Of a stretch of DNA of 64,000 nt, positions 10,173-18,973 are shown piece after piece. The stretch is from NCBI GenBank assembly GCA_005884685.1, contig VBAH01000012.1:61582-125581 (forward strand), given 5' to 3'. A program made the translations under genes and the position numbers. The notes beneath the pieces were generated by a model that saw nothing but the letters and a program-made list of their open reading frames with translations, made no database searches and was not told the DNA's origin. The first letter of the stretch is position 1. The number at the start of each line of letters is the position of its first letter. The stretch is from Alphaproteobacteria bacterium (GTDB lineage Bacteria; Pseudomonadota; Alphaproteobacteria; Rhizobiales; Xanthobacteraceae).

Positions 10173-11375
10173 ATGGGTAAGGTCGGGAGTGCGAAGGCCG
10201 CCAGGAAGCGGCGGAAAGTGGCGCGTGCGCGCCGTGCCGTGCGTCCCGATGCGGTCGAGACCGCGCTCGCCATGCTGGCCCACGAGATCCGCACGCCGCT
10301 CAACGGCATCCTGGCGCTGAGCGAACTGATCGCGGCGGCGGATCTGCCCGAGCGCGAGCGGCGGTGGGCGGACCAGGTGAAAGGCGCGGCCGAACATCTC
10401 GCCGCGCTCGCCACACTGGTGGTCGACGGCGTGCGCGCCGACCGGCGCGGACTGGTGCTGCGCGAGGAGCCGTTCCGGCCGCGCGCGCTGGCCGAAGCGC
10501 TCGGCGCCACCTTGCGCGCCCGCGCCGAAGCCAAGGGGCTTGCGACCGCGCTTGGCATTGCGGACGATCTGCCCGAATCGACGATCGGCGATGCGGTACG
10601 GCTGCGCGCCGCTTTGGAGAATCTCGTCGATAACGCGGTGAAGTTTACCGAGCGCGGAGAGGTTGCCTTCGCAGTCACTGCTGCGCCTGCGCCACGCGGT
10701 CGCCATCGCCTGAGCTTCACGGTCACGGACAGCGGCATCGGGCTTTCGAAACAGGAGATCGGACGGCTGTTCCGGCCGTTCAGTCAGGCCAGTGCGGCCG
10801 TCGCGCAACGCTACGGCGGATCCGGTCTCGGCCTTGCATTCGTGCGGCGGCTGGCCAAGGCGATGGGCGGCAATCTCACGGTGCGCAGTGTTGCGGCGCG
10901 CGGCAGCACGTTCCGGCTGACAGTGACGCTGGCCGAAGCTCCTGCGGGCGCCTCGGCCGGTCATGCAAGCAGGACGACGAAGCAGGACGGGAGTACGAGA
11001 GGCCTGCGCGTGCTGTGCGCCGAGGACAATCCCTATGCGCGCGTCGTTCTCAACACGATCCTCACCGAGCTTGGCCATCGCGTCGATTTTGCCGGCACCG
11101 GAGAAGCCGCGGTCGCGGCGGTGGATCGTGGCGGCTATGATCTGGTGCTGATGGACGTGACGCTTCCGGTGATGGACGGGCTCGCGGCGACACGCGCGAT
11201 CCGCGCGCTGCGCGGCAATACGGCGAGCGTGCCGGTCATCGGCATTTCAGGCCATGCGGGGACCGGTGAGGAGGCAGCCGCGCTTGTCGCAGGGATGAAT
11301 GCGTTCCTGGCAAAGCCGGTGAGTCCCGCAGCGCTGGCGAGGCTGATCAGGAAGTTGGCCGACGAGGGCGCGTGA
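10173..11375 (+). CDS. Soluble hybrid histidine kinase/response regulator
   Basis: Cytoplasmic 400-aa protein. A basic N-terminal ~28 residues lead into a HisKA domain with phospho-acceptor His37 in LAHEIRTPLNG. An HATPase domain follows (LENLVDNAVKFTERG, DSGIGLSKQEIG, GGSGLGLAFVRRLA). A C-terminal receiver has Asp328 in MDVTLPVMDG and the conserved Lys381. There is no transmembrane or PAS/GAF sensor domain, so the input must come from a partner. The ATG at 10173 is used because the upstream frame overlaps gluQ. The stop lies one base before the antitoxin ATG. Confidence 0.85.
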   Translation: MGKVGSAKAARKRRKVARARRAVRPDAVETALAMLAHEIRTPLNGILALSELIAAADLPERERRWADQVKGAAEHLAALATLVVDGVRADRRGLVLREEPFRPRALAEALGATLRARAEAKGLATALGIADDLPESTIGDAVRLRAALENLVDNAVKFTERGEVAFAVTAAPAPRGRHRLSFTVTDSGIGLSKQEIGRLFRPFSQASAAVAQRYGGSGLGLAFVRRLAKAMGGNLTVRSVAARGSTFRLTVTLAEAPAGASAGHASRTTKQDGSTRGLRVLCAEDNPYARVVLNTILTELGHRVDFAGTGEAAVAAVDRGGYDLVLMDVTLPVMDGLAATRAIRALRGNTASVPVIGISGHAGTGEEAAALVAGMNAFLAKPVSPAALARLIRKLADEGA

Positions 11376-11376
11376 T

Positions 11377-11655
11377 ATGACGAAGAAGCTCACCATTACG
11401 GTGTCGGATGAGGTCTACGAAGGCCTGCACCGCCGCATTGGCCGCCGCAAGATCAGCCGGTTCATCGACGATATCGCGCGGGAGCATGTTGTGGAACAGC
11501 CCGAAGTTTTCCGAGGCTCGCTCGCGGACGGTTATCGCGAGATGGCCGCGGACGAGGAAGCCGAAAAAGAGGCGCGCGAGTGGATCGAGTCCAACATGGG
11601 CGAGACGCTTGACGATGAGGATTTCAGTGGCTGGCCCGGCTATCCGTCGCGGTGA
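11377..11655 (+). CDS. Antitoxin of a MazEF/PemIK-like toxin-antitoxin pair
   Basis: Small acidic protein of 92 aa. Its N-terminal ~40 residues (KLTITVSDEVYEGLHRRIG...ISRFIDDIAREH) resemble a ribbon-helix-helix DNA-binding fold. The acidic C-terminus is the expected toxin-neutralising tail. It starts one base after the kinase stop and overlaps the toxin gene. By analogy with such pairs it should repress its own operon. The antitoxin assignment rests mainly on the adjacent toxin. Confidence 0.8.
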   Translation: MTKKLTITVSDEVYEGLHRRIGRRKISRFIDDIAREHVVEQPEVFRGSLADGYREMAADEEAEKEAREWIESNMGETLDDEDFSGWPGYPSR

Positions 11656-11962
11656 CATTTGGTGGACGGTGTTCGAGTTCTCCGTCGGTGGCGAGATTCG
11701 GAAGACGCGCCCCGCTGTCGTCGTATCGAACGACGAGACCAACGCAATTCTTAACCGCGTACAAGTCGTGCCGCTGACACCCCGTGTGCGCCGAATCTAC
11801 CAGTCGGAGGCACTCGTGCAGGTCGCAGGCCGTCCCAACAAGACGATGGCAGATCAGATTTCGACGGCTGACAAACGGCGTCTGCGCGAGCGAATCGGGC
11901 GAGTGACCGACAACGAGATGGAAGCGATCGAAGAGGCGGTCCGGACGCAACTCGCTCTCTGA
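11615..11962 (+). CDS. PemK/MazF family toxin (endoribonuclease)
   Basis: About 115 aa. The MazF/PemK fold signature is RRGDIWWTVF near the N-terminus, then KTRPAVVVSND, VVPLTP and MADQIST. Family members cleave mRNA at short sequence motifs. The ATG at 11615 gives a 41-bp overlap with the antitoxin gene. A GTG at 11627 is a possible alternative start. The gene is complete, with no frameshift, so the module is probably functional. Confidence 0.85.
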   Translation: MRISVAGPAIRRGDIWWTVFEFSVGGEIRKTRPAVVVSNDETNAILNRVQVVPLTPRVRRIYQSEALVQVAGRPNKTMADQISTADKRRLRERIGRVTDNEMEAIEEAVRTQLAL

Positions 11963-11977
11963 CTTTCACCGCGCGAT

Positions 11978-13960
11978 TCACGCCGCCTCGTCGGCGCTCG
12001 TGTCCACGATGCGTACGATGTCGGCCATGATGCGGTTGAGCTCGAAATCCTTCGGCGTGTAGACGGCGGCGACGCCCGCCGCCTTCAGCGTGGCGGCGTC
12101 CTCCGGCGGGATGATGCCGCCGACGATCACCGGCACATCGGTCAAGCCCGCCTCCCGCATGCGCGCGACGACGTCCCTCACCAGCGGCACGTGCGAGCCG
12201 GACAGGATCGAGAGTCCGACCACGTGGACGCGCTCCTCGCGCGCGGTTGAGACGATCTCGGCCGGTGTCAGGCGAATGCCCTGATAGACCACGTCCATGC
12301 CGGCATCGCGCGCGCGCACCGCGATCTGCTCGGCGCCGTTGGAATGGCCGTCGAGGCCGGGCTTGCCGACCAGAAATTTCAGGCGCCGGCCGAGCTTCTT
12401 CGAGACGCGATCAATGCCGGCGCGCACGTCGTCCGGCGCCGGGCTTTCATTGCGAGCCGCCCGACCAATCCCGGTCGGTGCGCGGTACTCCCCAAACGCT
12501 TCGCGCAGGACCAGGGACCACTCGCCCGTCGTGACGCCCGCCTTCGCGGCCGCGACCGAGGGCGGCATGATATTGCGCCCCGACGCCGCCGCTTCGCGCA
12601 ATGCGCGCAGTGCCATCTTGACGGCATCGGCGTCACGCGCGGCGCGCCATGCGTTGAGCCGTTCGATCTGCTCGGCCTCGACTTCCGGCGGCACGGTGAG
12701 GATCGAGCCTTCGCCGGTCGAAAGCGGCGACGGCTCACCCTCGATGAACTTGTTCACGCCGACGACGATCTGCTCGCCGCGCTCGATCGCTTCCACGCGG
12801 CTGGAATTGCTCTCGACCAGCTGCGCCTTCATGTAGCCCATCTCGACCGCCGCAATCGCGCCGCCGAGCTTCTCGATATCGGACAGAACGTCGCGTGCTT
12901 CGCGTTTGAGCTCCTCGACCTTGCGCGCGATCTCGGCGGAGCCATCGAAGATGTCGCCGTACTCCAGCAGGTCGGTCTCGTAGGCGAGGATCTGCTGCAT
13001 GCGCAGCGACCATTGCTGGTCGAACGGGCGCGGCAGGCCGAGCGCCTCGTTCCAGGCGGGAAGCTGCACGGCACGCGCGCGTGCGTTTTTCGAGAGCGTC
13101 ACCGCGAGCATCTCGATCAGGATGCGGTAGACGTTGTTTTCCGCCTGCTGCTCGGTCAGCCCGAGCGAGTTGACCTGCACGCCGTAGCGGAACAGCCGCT
13201 GTTTGGGATCGGTGACGCCGTAGCGGTCGCGCGTGATCTCGTCCCACAATTCGCAGAACGCGCGCATCTTGCACATCTCGGTGACGAAGCGCAGGCCGGC
13301 GTTGACGAAAAACGAAATCCGCCCGACCACTTCGCCGAACGCGTCCGGCGCGACCTCGCCGGAGGCTTTCACGGTGTCGAGGACCGCGATTGCGGTCGCA
13401 AGCGCGTAGGCCAATTCCTGCACCGGCGTCGCTCCCGCTTCCTGCAGATGGTAGGAGCAGACATTCATCGGATTCCACTTCGGCAGCTCCGCCGTCGTGA
13501 ACAAAATCGTGTCCTTGATCAGCCGCATCGACGGTGCGGGCGGAAACACGTAGGTGCCGCGCGAGAGATATTCCTTCACGATGTCGTTCTGGGTCGTGCC
13601 TTGCAGTTTTGTGCGCGGCGCGCCCTGCTCGTCCGCGACCGCGATGTAGAGCGCGAGCAGCCAGGCGGCCGTCGCGTTGATGGTCATCGAGGTGTTCATG
13701 TCGGCGAGCGGGATCTGCTCGAACAGCGCCCGCATGTCGCCGAGATGGCAGATCGGCACGCCGACCTTGCCGACTTCGCCCTTCGCCAGAATGTGATCGG
13801 AGTCGTAGCCGGTCTGGGTCGGCAGATCGAACGCGACCGAGAGGCCGGTCTGCCCCTTGGCGAGGTTTTTCCGATAGAGCGCGTTCGACTCAACGGCGTT
13901 CGAATGCCCCGAATAGGTGCGGAAAATCCAGGGCTTGTCGCGTTGCGTCGGTTCGGTCAT
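11978..13960 (-). CDS. ecm: Ethylmalonyl-CoA mutase (Ecm/MeaA)
   Basis: Coenzyme-B12 mutase (660 aa) that converts (2R)-ethylmalonyl-CoA to (2S)-methylsuccinyl-CoA in the ethylmalonyl-CoA pathway of acetyl-CoA assimilation. The catalytic barrel occupies residues ~1-500. The C-terminal cobalamin domain has the lower-ligand motif DGHSNG with His539. The substrate-site stretch FRTYSGHSN near the N-terminus separates Ecm from methylmalonyl- and isobutyryl-CoA mutases. The nearby ccr and mcd genes confirm the role. A terminator and an operator-like motif lie immediately upstream, so it has its own promoter. Confidence 0.9.
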   Translation of the reverse strand: MTEPTQRDKPWIFRTYSGHSNAVESNALYRKNLAKGQTGLSVAFDLPTQTGYDSDHILAKGEVGKVGVPICHLGDMRALFEQIPLADMNTSMTINATAAWLLALYIAVADEQGAPRTKLQGTTQNDIVKEYLSRGTYVFPPAPSMRLIKDTILFTTAELPKWNPMNVCSYHLQEAGATPVQELAYALATAIAVLDTVKASGEVAPDAFGEVVGRISFFVNAGLRFVTEMCKMRAFCELWDEITRDRYGVTDPKQRLFRYGVQVNSLGLTEQQAENNVYRILIEMLAVTLSKNARARAVQLPAWNEALGLPRPFDQQWSLRMQQILAYETDLLEYGDIFDGSAEIARKVEELKREARDVLSDIEKLGGAIAAVEMGYMKAQLVESNSSRVEAIERGEQIVVGVNKFIEGEPSPLSTGEGSILTVPPEVEAEQIERLNAWRAARDADAVKMALRALREAAASGRNIMPPSVAAAKAGVTTGEWSLVLREAFGEYRAPTGIGRAARNESPAPDDVRAGIDRVSKKLGRRLKFLVGKPGLDGHSNGAEQIAVRARDAGMDVVYQGIRLTPAEIVSTAREERVHVVGLSILSGSHVPLVRDVVARMREAGLTDVPVIVGGIIPPEDAATLKAAGVAAVYTPKDFELNRIMADIVRIVDTSADEAA

Positions 13961-13998
13961 GGCGCCACTTCCGCGCTCTTAACGCGGCTGGCGCCGAT

Positions 13999-14009
13999 TG
14001 TGCACCGCA
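13999..14009. promoter_or_regulatory. Operator-like motif upstream of ecm
   Basis: TGTGCACCGCA contains the core TGC-N3-GCA and lies 39 bp before the ecm start. On the ecm coding strand it reads TGCGGTGCACA. The same 11-mer with one variable base occurs before ccr and mcd. The binding protein is unknown. Confidence 0.55.
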
Positions 14010-14038
14010 AAAAGCCGGGAGGCAAATCGCCTTCCGGC
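14009..14038 (-). terminator. Rho-independent terminator after glsB
   Basis: On the minus strand, a 10-bp stem with one A-C mismatch (GCCGGAAGGC/GCCTCCCGGC) and a 5-nt loop is followed by TTTTT. It ends glsB transcription before ecm. Confidence 0.7.
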
Positions 14039-14047
14039 CGGGTATCG

Positions 14048-14302
14048 CTAGGTGGCCCGCCTGATCAATCCGATGATGACCAGAAGGACGACGGCGCCGA
14101 TCACCGCATTGATGATGGCCGCGACCATGCCGACGCCGAGCCCGATGCCAAGCCGCGGCAGCAGGTAGCCGGCGATCACTGCGCCGACGATGCCGACCAC
14201 GATATTGCCGACCAGCCCGAAACCGAAACCCTTCACGAGCAGGCCCGCGAGCCAGCCCGCAATCGCTCCGACGATCAGCCAAGCAATCAGACTTTCGACC
14301 AT
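14048..14302 (-). CDS. GlsB/YeaQ/YmgE family stress-response membrane protein
   Basis: Eighty-four residues forming three glycine-rich transmembrane helices, with the family pattern IAGWLAGLLVKGFGFGLVGN followed by GIVGAVIAGYLLP. Such proteins (transglycosylase-associated) respond to general or acid stress, and the biochemical role is unknown. It lies between the divergent ecm and ccr genes but is insulated from ecm by a terminator. Confidence 0.85.
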   Translation of the reverse strand: MVESLIAWLIVGAIAGWLAGLLVKGFGFGLVGNIVVGIVGAVIAGYLLPRLGIGLGVGMVAAIINAVIGAVVLLVIIGLIRRAT

Positions 14303-14426
14303 GGTGATGCCTCCCCGTGCATGACGATTCGGCGCTTTCGCGCGGCACGAAAGCTACGCCGCGATGTTCCCCGATGCCAGCCGCATACCCGCTTTTTGGA
14401 ACAATTGCTGTGGTCAAACCTTATTC

Positions 14427-14458
14427 TGTGCAGCGCAGCGTAGCCTGTTGCAATGCAA
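14427..14458. promoter_or_regulatory. Tandem operator-like sites upstream of ccr
   Basis: Site 1 is TGTGCAGCGCA (14427-14437) and site 2 is the perfect palindrome TTGCAATGCAA (14448-14458). Both contain TGC-N3-GCA. Their core centres are 20 bp apart and site 2 ends 48 bp before the ccr ATG. The same two-site layout occurs upstream of mcd. Confidence 0.6.
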
Positions 14459-14506
14459 TATCAATTGCGGCAGACTTTGGCCGCCGAAACGGTGGGGAGA
14501 CCCGGC

Positions 14507-15808
14507 ATGTCGACTGTGGTGCAATTGACCACGCCTCGCACGGCCGCGCCCAAAGAAGCCGAGCGCAAGCCGCTGTACGAAATCGGTGAGATCCCTCCGC
14601 TCGGGCATGTGCCGGAGAAGATGTACGCGTGGGCGATCCGCAAGGAGCGTCACGGGCCGCCGGAAACCGCGATGCAGATCGAGGTGCTGCCGACGTGGCC
14701 GATTGCCGACGACGAGGTGCTCGTCCTCGTGATGGCGGCGGGAGTGAACTACAACGGCATCTGGGCCGGCCTCGGCCAGCCGATCTCGCCGATCGACGGG
14801 CACAAGAACCCGTATCACATCGCGGGCTCGGATGCGTCCGGGCTCGTCTGGGCGGTCGGCGCGAAGGTCAAGCGCTGGAAGGTCGGCGATGAGGTCATCG
14901 TCCACTGCAATCAGGACGACGGCGACGACGAGGACTGCAACGGCGGCGACCCGCTGCTCTCGCCCTCGCAGCGCATCTGGGGCTACGAGACGCCGGACGG
15001 CTCGTTCGCCCAGTTCTGCCGCGTGCAGTCACGCCAGCTGATGGAAAAGCCGAAGCATCTCAGCTGGGAAGAGTCGGCCTGCTACACGCTCACGCTGGCG
15101 ACCGCCTACCGCATGCTGTTCGGCCATGCGCCGCACACGCTCAAGCCGGGCGACAACGTGCTGATCTGGGGTGCATCCGGTGGCCTGGGTGTGTTCGGCG
15201 TGCAGCTGGTCGCCGCCTCGGGCGCGAACGCGATCGCGGTCGTCTCCGACGCCTCGAAGATGGAGTACGTCTTCAACCTCGGCGCCAAGGGCGCGATCAA
15301 CCGCAAGGAATTCAAGTGCTGGGGCCAGATGCCCACAGTGAACACGCCCGAATACACCGCCTGGCTCAAGGAAGCGCGCCAGTTCGGCAAGGCGATCTGG
15401 GAGATCACCGGCAAACGCGACGTCGACATCGTGTTCGAGCATCCGGGCGAGGAAACCTTCCCGGTCTCATGCCTCGTGGTGAAGCGCGGCGGCATGGTGG
15501 TGTTCTGCGCCGGCACCACGGGCTACAACCTCACGCTCGATGCGCGTTATGTGTGGATGCGCCAGAAACGCATTCAGGGCTCGCACTTCGCGCACCTCAA
15601 GCAGGCAAGCGCCGCCAATCAGTTCGTGCTCGACCGCCGCATCGATCCGTGCATGAGCAAGGTGTTCACCTGGGACAAGATCCCGGCCGCGCACCAGATG
15701 ATGTGGAAGAACCAGCATCCGCCCGGCAACATGGCGGTGCTGGTGAACGCGCCGCGCCCCGGCTGCCGCACGCTCGACGATGCGATGGAGCGCGGAGAGG
15801 AGAGGTAA
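14507..15808 (+). CDS. ccr: Crotonyl-CoA carboxylase/reductase
   Basis: Key enzyme of the ethylmalonyl-CoA pathway. It reductively carboxylates crotonyl-CoA with NADPH and CO2 to (2S)-ethylmalonyl-CoA. The 433-aa medium-chain dehydrogenase-type protein has GASGGLGVFGVQL as its nucleotide-binding loop. It also has the extended Ccr-type segments VNYNGIWAGLGQP and GSHFAHLKQA, the latter containing the His expected at the CO2 site. The ATG at 14507 (MSTVVQL) follows GGGGAGA. An upstream in-frame ATG at 14453 lies inside the operator palindrome and is rejected. Confidence 0.95.
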   Translation: MSTVVQLTTPRTAAPKEAERKPLYEIGEIPPLGHVPEKMYAWAIRKERHGPPETAMQIEVLPTWPIADDEVLVLVMAAGVNYNGIWAGLGQPISPIDGHKNPYHIAGSDASGLVWAVGAKVKRWKVGDEVIVHCNQDDGDDEDCNGGDPLLSPSQRIWGYETPDGSFAQFCRVQSRQLMEKPKHLSWEESACYTLTLATAYRMLFGHAPHTLKPGDNVLIWGASGGLGVFGVQLVAASGANAIAVVSDASKMEYVFNLGAKGAINRKEFKCWGQMPTVNTPEYTAWLKEARQFGKAIWEITGKRDVDIVFEHPGEETFPVSCLVVKRGGMVVFCAGTTGYNLTLDARYVWMRQKRIQGSHFAHLKQASAANQFVLDRRIDPCMSKVFTWDKIPAAHQMMWKNQHPPGNMAVLVNAPRPGCRTLDDAMERGEER

Positions 15809-15813
15809 GCCCT

Positions 15814-15925
15814 CCGCTCATGCCCGTACTCGGGTCGGGCTTCCGCCCGCCCGAGCACAGGCTCCGGCGGGCATCCCGTTCTCTTTCCTGGCCCTGGGTC
15901 CCCGCTTTCGCGGGGACAAGCGGAC
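15814..15925. repeat. Dispersed palindromic repeat pair (copy B, partly diverged)
   Basis: The left half begins CCGCTCATGCCCG and ends CGGGCATCCCG, with an inserted GC-rich stretch. The right half, from CTGGGTCCCCGCTTTCG to GGGGACAAGCGG (15894-15923), matches the other copies. It lies between the convergent ends of ccr and the FkbM gene. Confidence 0.7.
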
Positions 15926-16680
15926 TAGAGGCGCGCCAGTAGGCGCTCGCATTTCTCCTGAGGAATGAAGAAAAAATTCGCGACGTATTCGCGGCTCGGC
16001 ATCAGCGCCTCGTCCTGGTCGCGGGCCGCGTCGAACTCGGCGATCGGCTTGAGGCCGTGTTTCGAAAAGAAGACGGTGTAGGACATGGCCGCATAGCGTT
16101 CGGTGAGCCGCGCGACCACGCCCGGGTTGAACGCCTCGACCAGCTCGATCATCAGCACCGGGCGTTGCGCCGCGATCAGCGCCGAGGCGCCGTCGAGCAC
16201 AGCCTCCTCGTGGCCTTCGACGTCGATCTTGATGAAGCTGCAATTCGCAACCGCAAAATCGTCGAGGCGCCGCGTCTCGACACCGATGGCGATTCCCGTT
16301 CCGGATTCCTTCGGCACGATACTGGCAAGCTCCGTGACGGCGCGGCCCTTGGCATTCACCGGCACCGTCAATGTGGTGCGTCCCGTTGCCGACGAGAGCG
16401 CCACGTTGATCACCTCGACGTTGCCGGCCGCGACCCTGCGGGCAAACGCTGCGACCTCCGGATTGGCCTCGAAGGCCAGCACCCTGCCGGCATAGCGCGC
16501 CATCTCGGCCGCGTAGATGCCGATCGACGCGCCGGCATCGATGGCGGTTGCGCCCGGCTCGATCAGATGACGGATCAGCCGAAGCTCAGCCTCACCGCGC
16601 TTGAGATATTTGTACTTGAGGAATTTGAAGCGGAACCAGATACGCGGCAGGTGGCGCTTCAAGGCTTCATCGAAATTCAT
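15925..16680 (-). CDS. FkbM family SAM-dependent methyltransferase
   Basis: A 251-aa protein with an N-terminal basic segment. The SAM-binding glycine-rich loop is AIDAGASIGIYAAEMA, with the acidic ribose-binding residue in VLAFEANPE. The FkbM hallmark SFIKIDVEGHEEAVLDG follows. Family members O-methylate glycans, lipids or secondary metabolites, and the substrate here is unknown. It is 90 bp downstream of cfa on the same strand and could be cotranscribed. Confidence 0.85.
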   Translation of the reverse strand: MNFDEALKRHLPRIWFRFKFLKYKYLKRGEAELRLIRHLIEPGATAIDAGASIGIYAAEMARYAGRVLAFEANPEVAAFARRVAAGNVEVINVALSSATGRTTLTVPVNAKGRAVTELASIVPKESGTGIAIGVETRRLDDFAVANCSFIKIDVEGHEEAVLDGASALIAAQRPVLMIELVEAFNPGVVARLTERYAAMSYTVFFSKHGLKPIAEFDAARDQDEALMPSREYVANFFFIPQEKCERLLARL

Positions 16681-16770
16681 GCGGACCGGCGTGTGTTGCG
16701 CACGGCAATCCTAGCAGGTAACGCGCGCCCGCCCATACCGCGACGGCAAGGTGACCGCCGCCAGCGTCAA

Positions 16771-17997
16771 TCAAACGCGCTGGAACGGAGTATCCAGTTT
16801 GTGGCTGTTGGCAAACAGCACCTGCCAGAGGGCGGCTGGCGATGCGGTGGCAGCCGCGGCGCCGCAGGCCAGGTAGTACTCCCAGATACGCTTGAAACGC
16901 GCGTCGTACTTCTCGTGGTCGAGCTTGTGGTAGTTGCGCTGGAAGTTCTCGAGCCAGCGGCGCGTCGTGGGCGCATAGTGGCGCACCATGTTTTCGACGT
17001 CCAGGATCGGCATGTCGCATCGCTCGATATTGGTCGCCAATTCCGAGAGCGTGGGGGTCCGGCCGCCGGGGAAGATGTACTTCTGCATGAATGCATCGCG
17101 CGGATTGTGCTCGGTCGCGCAGCCGATGGTATGCACGAGCCCGAGCCCCTCGGGGGCGAGCGCGCTTTTGATGTTGCGGAAAAACGTCGGGTAGTCGCCG
17201 AGCTTGAGGTGCTCGAACATGCCGACGCTGACGATCTTGTCATACGGGCCGGCGGGCAGCCGTTCGTGACTGGCAAACACGATCTCGATCCTGTCGGTAA
17301 GGCGTTCGGCGGCGAGCCGCTCCTTGCCTCTCTTGAGCTGTACGTTGCTCAGCGTGATGCCGATCCCGCGAACGCCATGATGCTTTGCGGCGTGGATCAG
17401 CAGCCCGCCGAACCCGCACCCGATGTCGAGCAGCCGCTCGCCCGGCTTGAGCCGCAGCTTGCGGCAGATGCGGTCGAATTTCTGCCGCTGCAGATCGGCA
17501 AGCGCATCGTCCGCCGAGAATGCGTAACCGCAGGAGTAGGCGAGGCTGTCGTCGAGACAGGCCTCGAACAACTCCGCTCCAAGATCGTAGTGGGCCTGAA
17601 CGTTGCGCTCGCGGCTGCGCAACAGGTTGCCCAGGTGAATGGCCGCCACCCGGAGCATGCTCAAGGGATTGCCGCGCACATACTTCTCGGCGTCGGCGCG
17701 GATCAGCGCAACGATCAGTCCCTCGAGGGTGCCGTGCACGACCTCGATCTTTCCGTCCGCATACGCTTCGCCGAGTCCAAGGTTTCCGCCGGTGAGCATA
17801 TCGTCGAACACGCGCGGGTCGTGCACCCGCACGACCGTCCGCTCGGGCGTCAGGCCAAAACGATACTCGCGGTCACCGCACAGGAATGCGAGCGGCTGCT
17901 CCACCAGCGCGGGGCCGACGAGATCGAAGAAATTGCGCTCAGCGCGCGGCACGTCGCGCGCCGGCGCGTAATCGGATGCAAACGACTGCGACGCCAT
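16771..17997 (-). CDS. cfa: Cyclopropane-fatty-acyl-phospholipid synthase
   Basis: Methylene transfer from SAM onto cis double bonds of membrane phospholipid acyl chains (408 aa). The SAM loop is LLDIGCGFGGLLIHAA at ~190-205. Also visible are the Cfa-family segments NVQAHYDLG, YSCGYAF and GMFEHL. An N-terminal sterol-carrier-like region of ~110 residues precedes the catalytic domain, as usual. It is divergent from the SDR gene. It could alternatively be an unsaturated-phospholipid methyltransferase of the same superfamily. Confidence 0.9.
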   Translation of the reverse strand: MASQSFASDYAPARDVPRAERNFFDLVGPALVEQPLAFLCGDREYRFGLTPERTVVRVHDPRVFDDMLTGGNLGLGEAYADGKIEVVHGTLEGLIVALIRADAEKYVRGNPLSMLRVAAIHLGNLLRSRERNVQAHYDLGAELFEACLDDSLAYSCGYAFSADDALADLQRQKFDRICRKLRLKPGERLLDIGCGFGGLLIHAAKHHGVRGIGITLSNVQLKRGKERLAAERLTDRIEIVFASHERLPAGPYDKIVSVGMFEHLKLGDYPTFFRNIKSALAPEGLGLVHTIGCATEHNPRDAFMQKYIFPGGRTPTLSELATNIERCDMPILDVENMVRHYAPTTRRWLENFQRNYHKLDHEKYDARFKRIWEYYLACGAAAATASPAALWQVLFANSHKLDTPFQRV

Positions 17998-18120
17998 GGC
18001 TTCCCCCCGCGGCTGGACGCACTCACGCTGTGCTATTCTACATTGCTCGCAATGCGTGCTTCAATAGGACATTCAACCAAAAATCCGGGCCAGGCACTTG
18101 TGCCGGGAAAGGAGGCGGGG

Positions 18121-18885
18121 ATGCGCTTGTTCGACCTTACCGGCCGGGTGGCCATCGTCACCGGCGGCAATGGCGGCATCGGGCTTGGCATGGCCGAAGG
18201 CCTGGCTGCTGCCGGCGCGACGGTCGTGCTGGCCGGACGCAATGCCGCCAAAGGCGCAGCGGCGGTGACGCAAATCGTGCGCGCCGGCGGCAAGGCCGAG
18301 TTCGCGAACGTCGATGTCATGGATGAAAAGTCCTGCCGCGCGCTGATCGACGGCGCCGCCAGAACGCATGGCAGGCTCGACGTCCTCGTCAACAATGCGG
18401 GCGTCAATATCCGCAAAGCCCCGGATCAGCTGAGCGCGGCGGAATGGCGCACCGTGATCGACACGAACCTCACCAGCGCGTTCGTGTGTTCGCATGCCGC
18501 ATATCCGCACATGAAGAAGAACGGCAGCGGCAAGATCATCAACATCGGATCGATGATGTCGATCTTCGCGGCGGGCTTTGCGCCGGCCTATGCGGCGAGC
18601 AAGGGCGGCATCGTGCAGTTCGGCCGCGCCTGCGCGACCGCATGGGCGAAGGACAACATCCAGGTCAACGCGGTGCTGCCGGGCTGGATCGATACCGACC
18701 TCACCAAAAACGCGCGGCGCGAGGTGGCCGGGCTGCATGAGCGCGTGCTCGGCCGCACGCCGGCGGCGCGATGGGGCCAGCCTTCGGATTTTGCCGGGAT
18801 CGCGGTGTTTCTGGCGAGCGCGGCGTCCGACTTCGTCACCGGCACGGCGATCCCGGTCGATGGCGGGTTCTCGGTGCAGGGGTAA
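18121..18885 (+). CDS. SDR family NAD(P)-dependent oxidoreductase
   Basis: Classical short-chain dehydrogenase of 254 aa with cofactor motif TGGNGGIG at 14-21, NNAG at 91-94, catalytic Ser144 and the Tyr157-x-x-x-Lys161 pair in YAASK. It resembles glucose/gluconate-type dehydrogenases such as KduD, but the specificity cannot be read from sequence. GGAGGCGGGG directly before the ATG is a strong ribosome-binding site and decides the start against the very long upstream open frame, which is a shadow of cfa. Confidence 0.85.
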   Translation: MRLFDLTGRVAIVTGGNGGIGLGMAEGLAAAGATVVLAGRNAAKGAAAVTQIVRAGGKAEFANVDVMDEKSCRALIDGAARTHGRLDVLVNNAGVNIRKAPDQLSAAEWRTVIDTNLTSAFVCSHAAYPHMKKNGSGKIINIGSMMSIFAAGFAPAYAASKGGIVQFGRACATAWAKDNIQVNAVLPGWIDTDLTKNARREVAGLHERVLGRTPAARWGQPSDFAGIAVFLASAASDFVTGTAIPVDGGFSVQG

Positions 18886-18892
18886 GCCAATC

Positions 18893-18965
18893 CCGCTCAT
18901 GCCCGCGAAAGCGGGCATCCAGTTATTGGCCAAAGCACTGGGTCCCCGCTTTCGCGAGACGGCGG
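18893..18965. repeat. Dispersed palindromic repeat pair (copy C, right half decayed)
   Basis: An intact left unit, from CCGCTCATGCCCGCG to GGGCATCCAG, occupies 18893-18922. The right unit starts CTGGGTCCCCGCTTTCGCG at 18938 but continues AGACGGCGG instead of GGGACAAGCGG. It separates the convergent SDR and YihY genes. Confidence 0.7.
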
Positions 18966-18973
18966 AAAGAAAT

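Noticed and set aside
16057..18120. Very long plus-strand open frame reaching into the SDR gene
   Set aside because: Antisense shadow of the FkbM and cfa genes caused by high GC3. A strong ribosome-binding site marks the SDR start at 18121.
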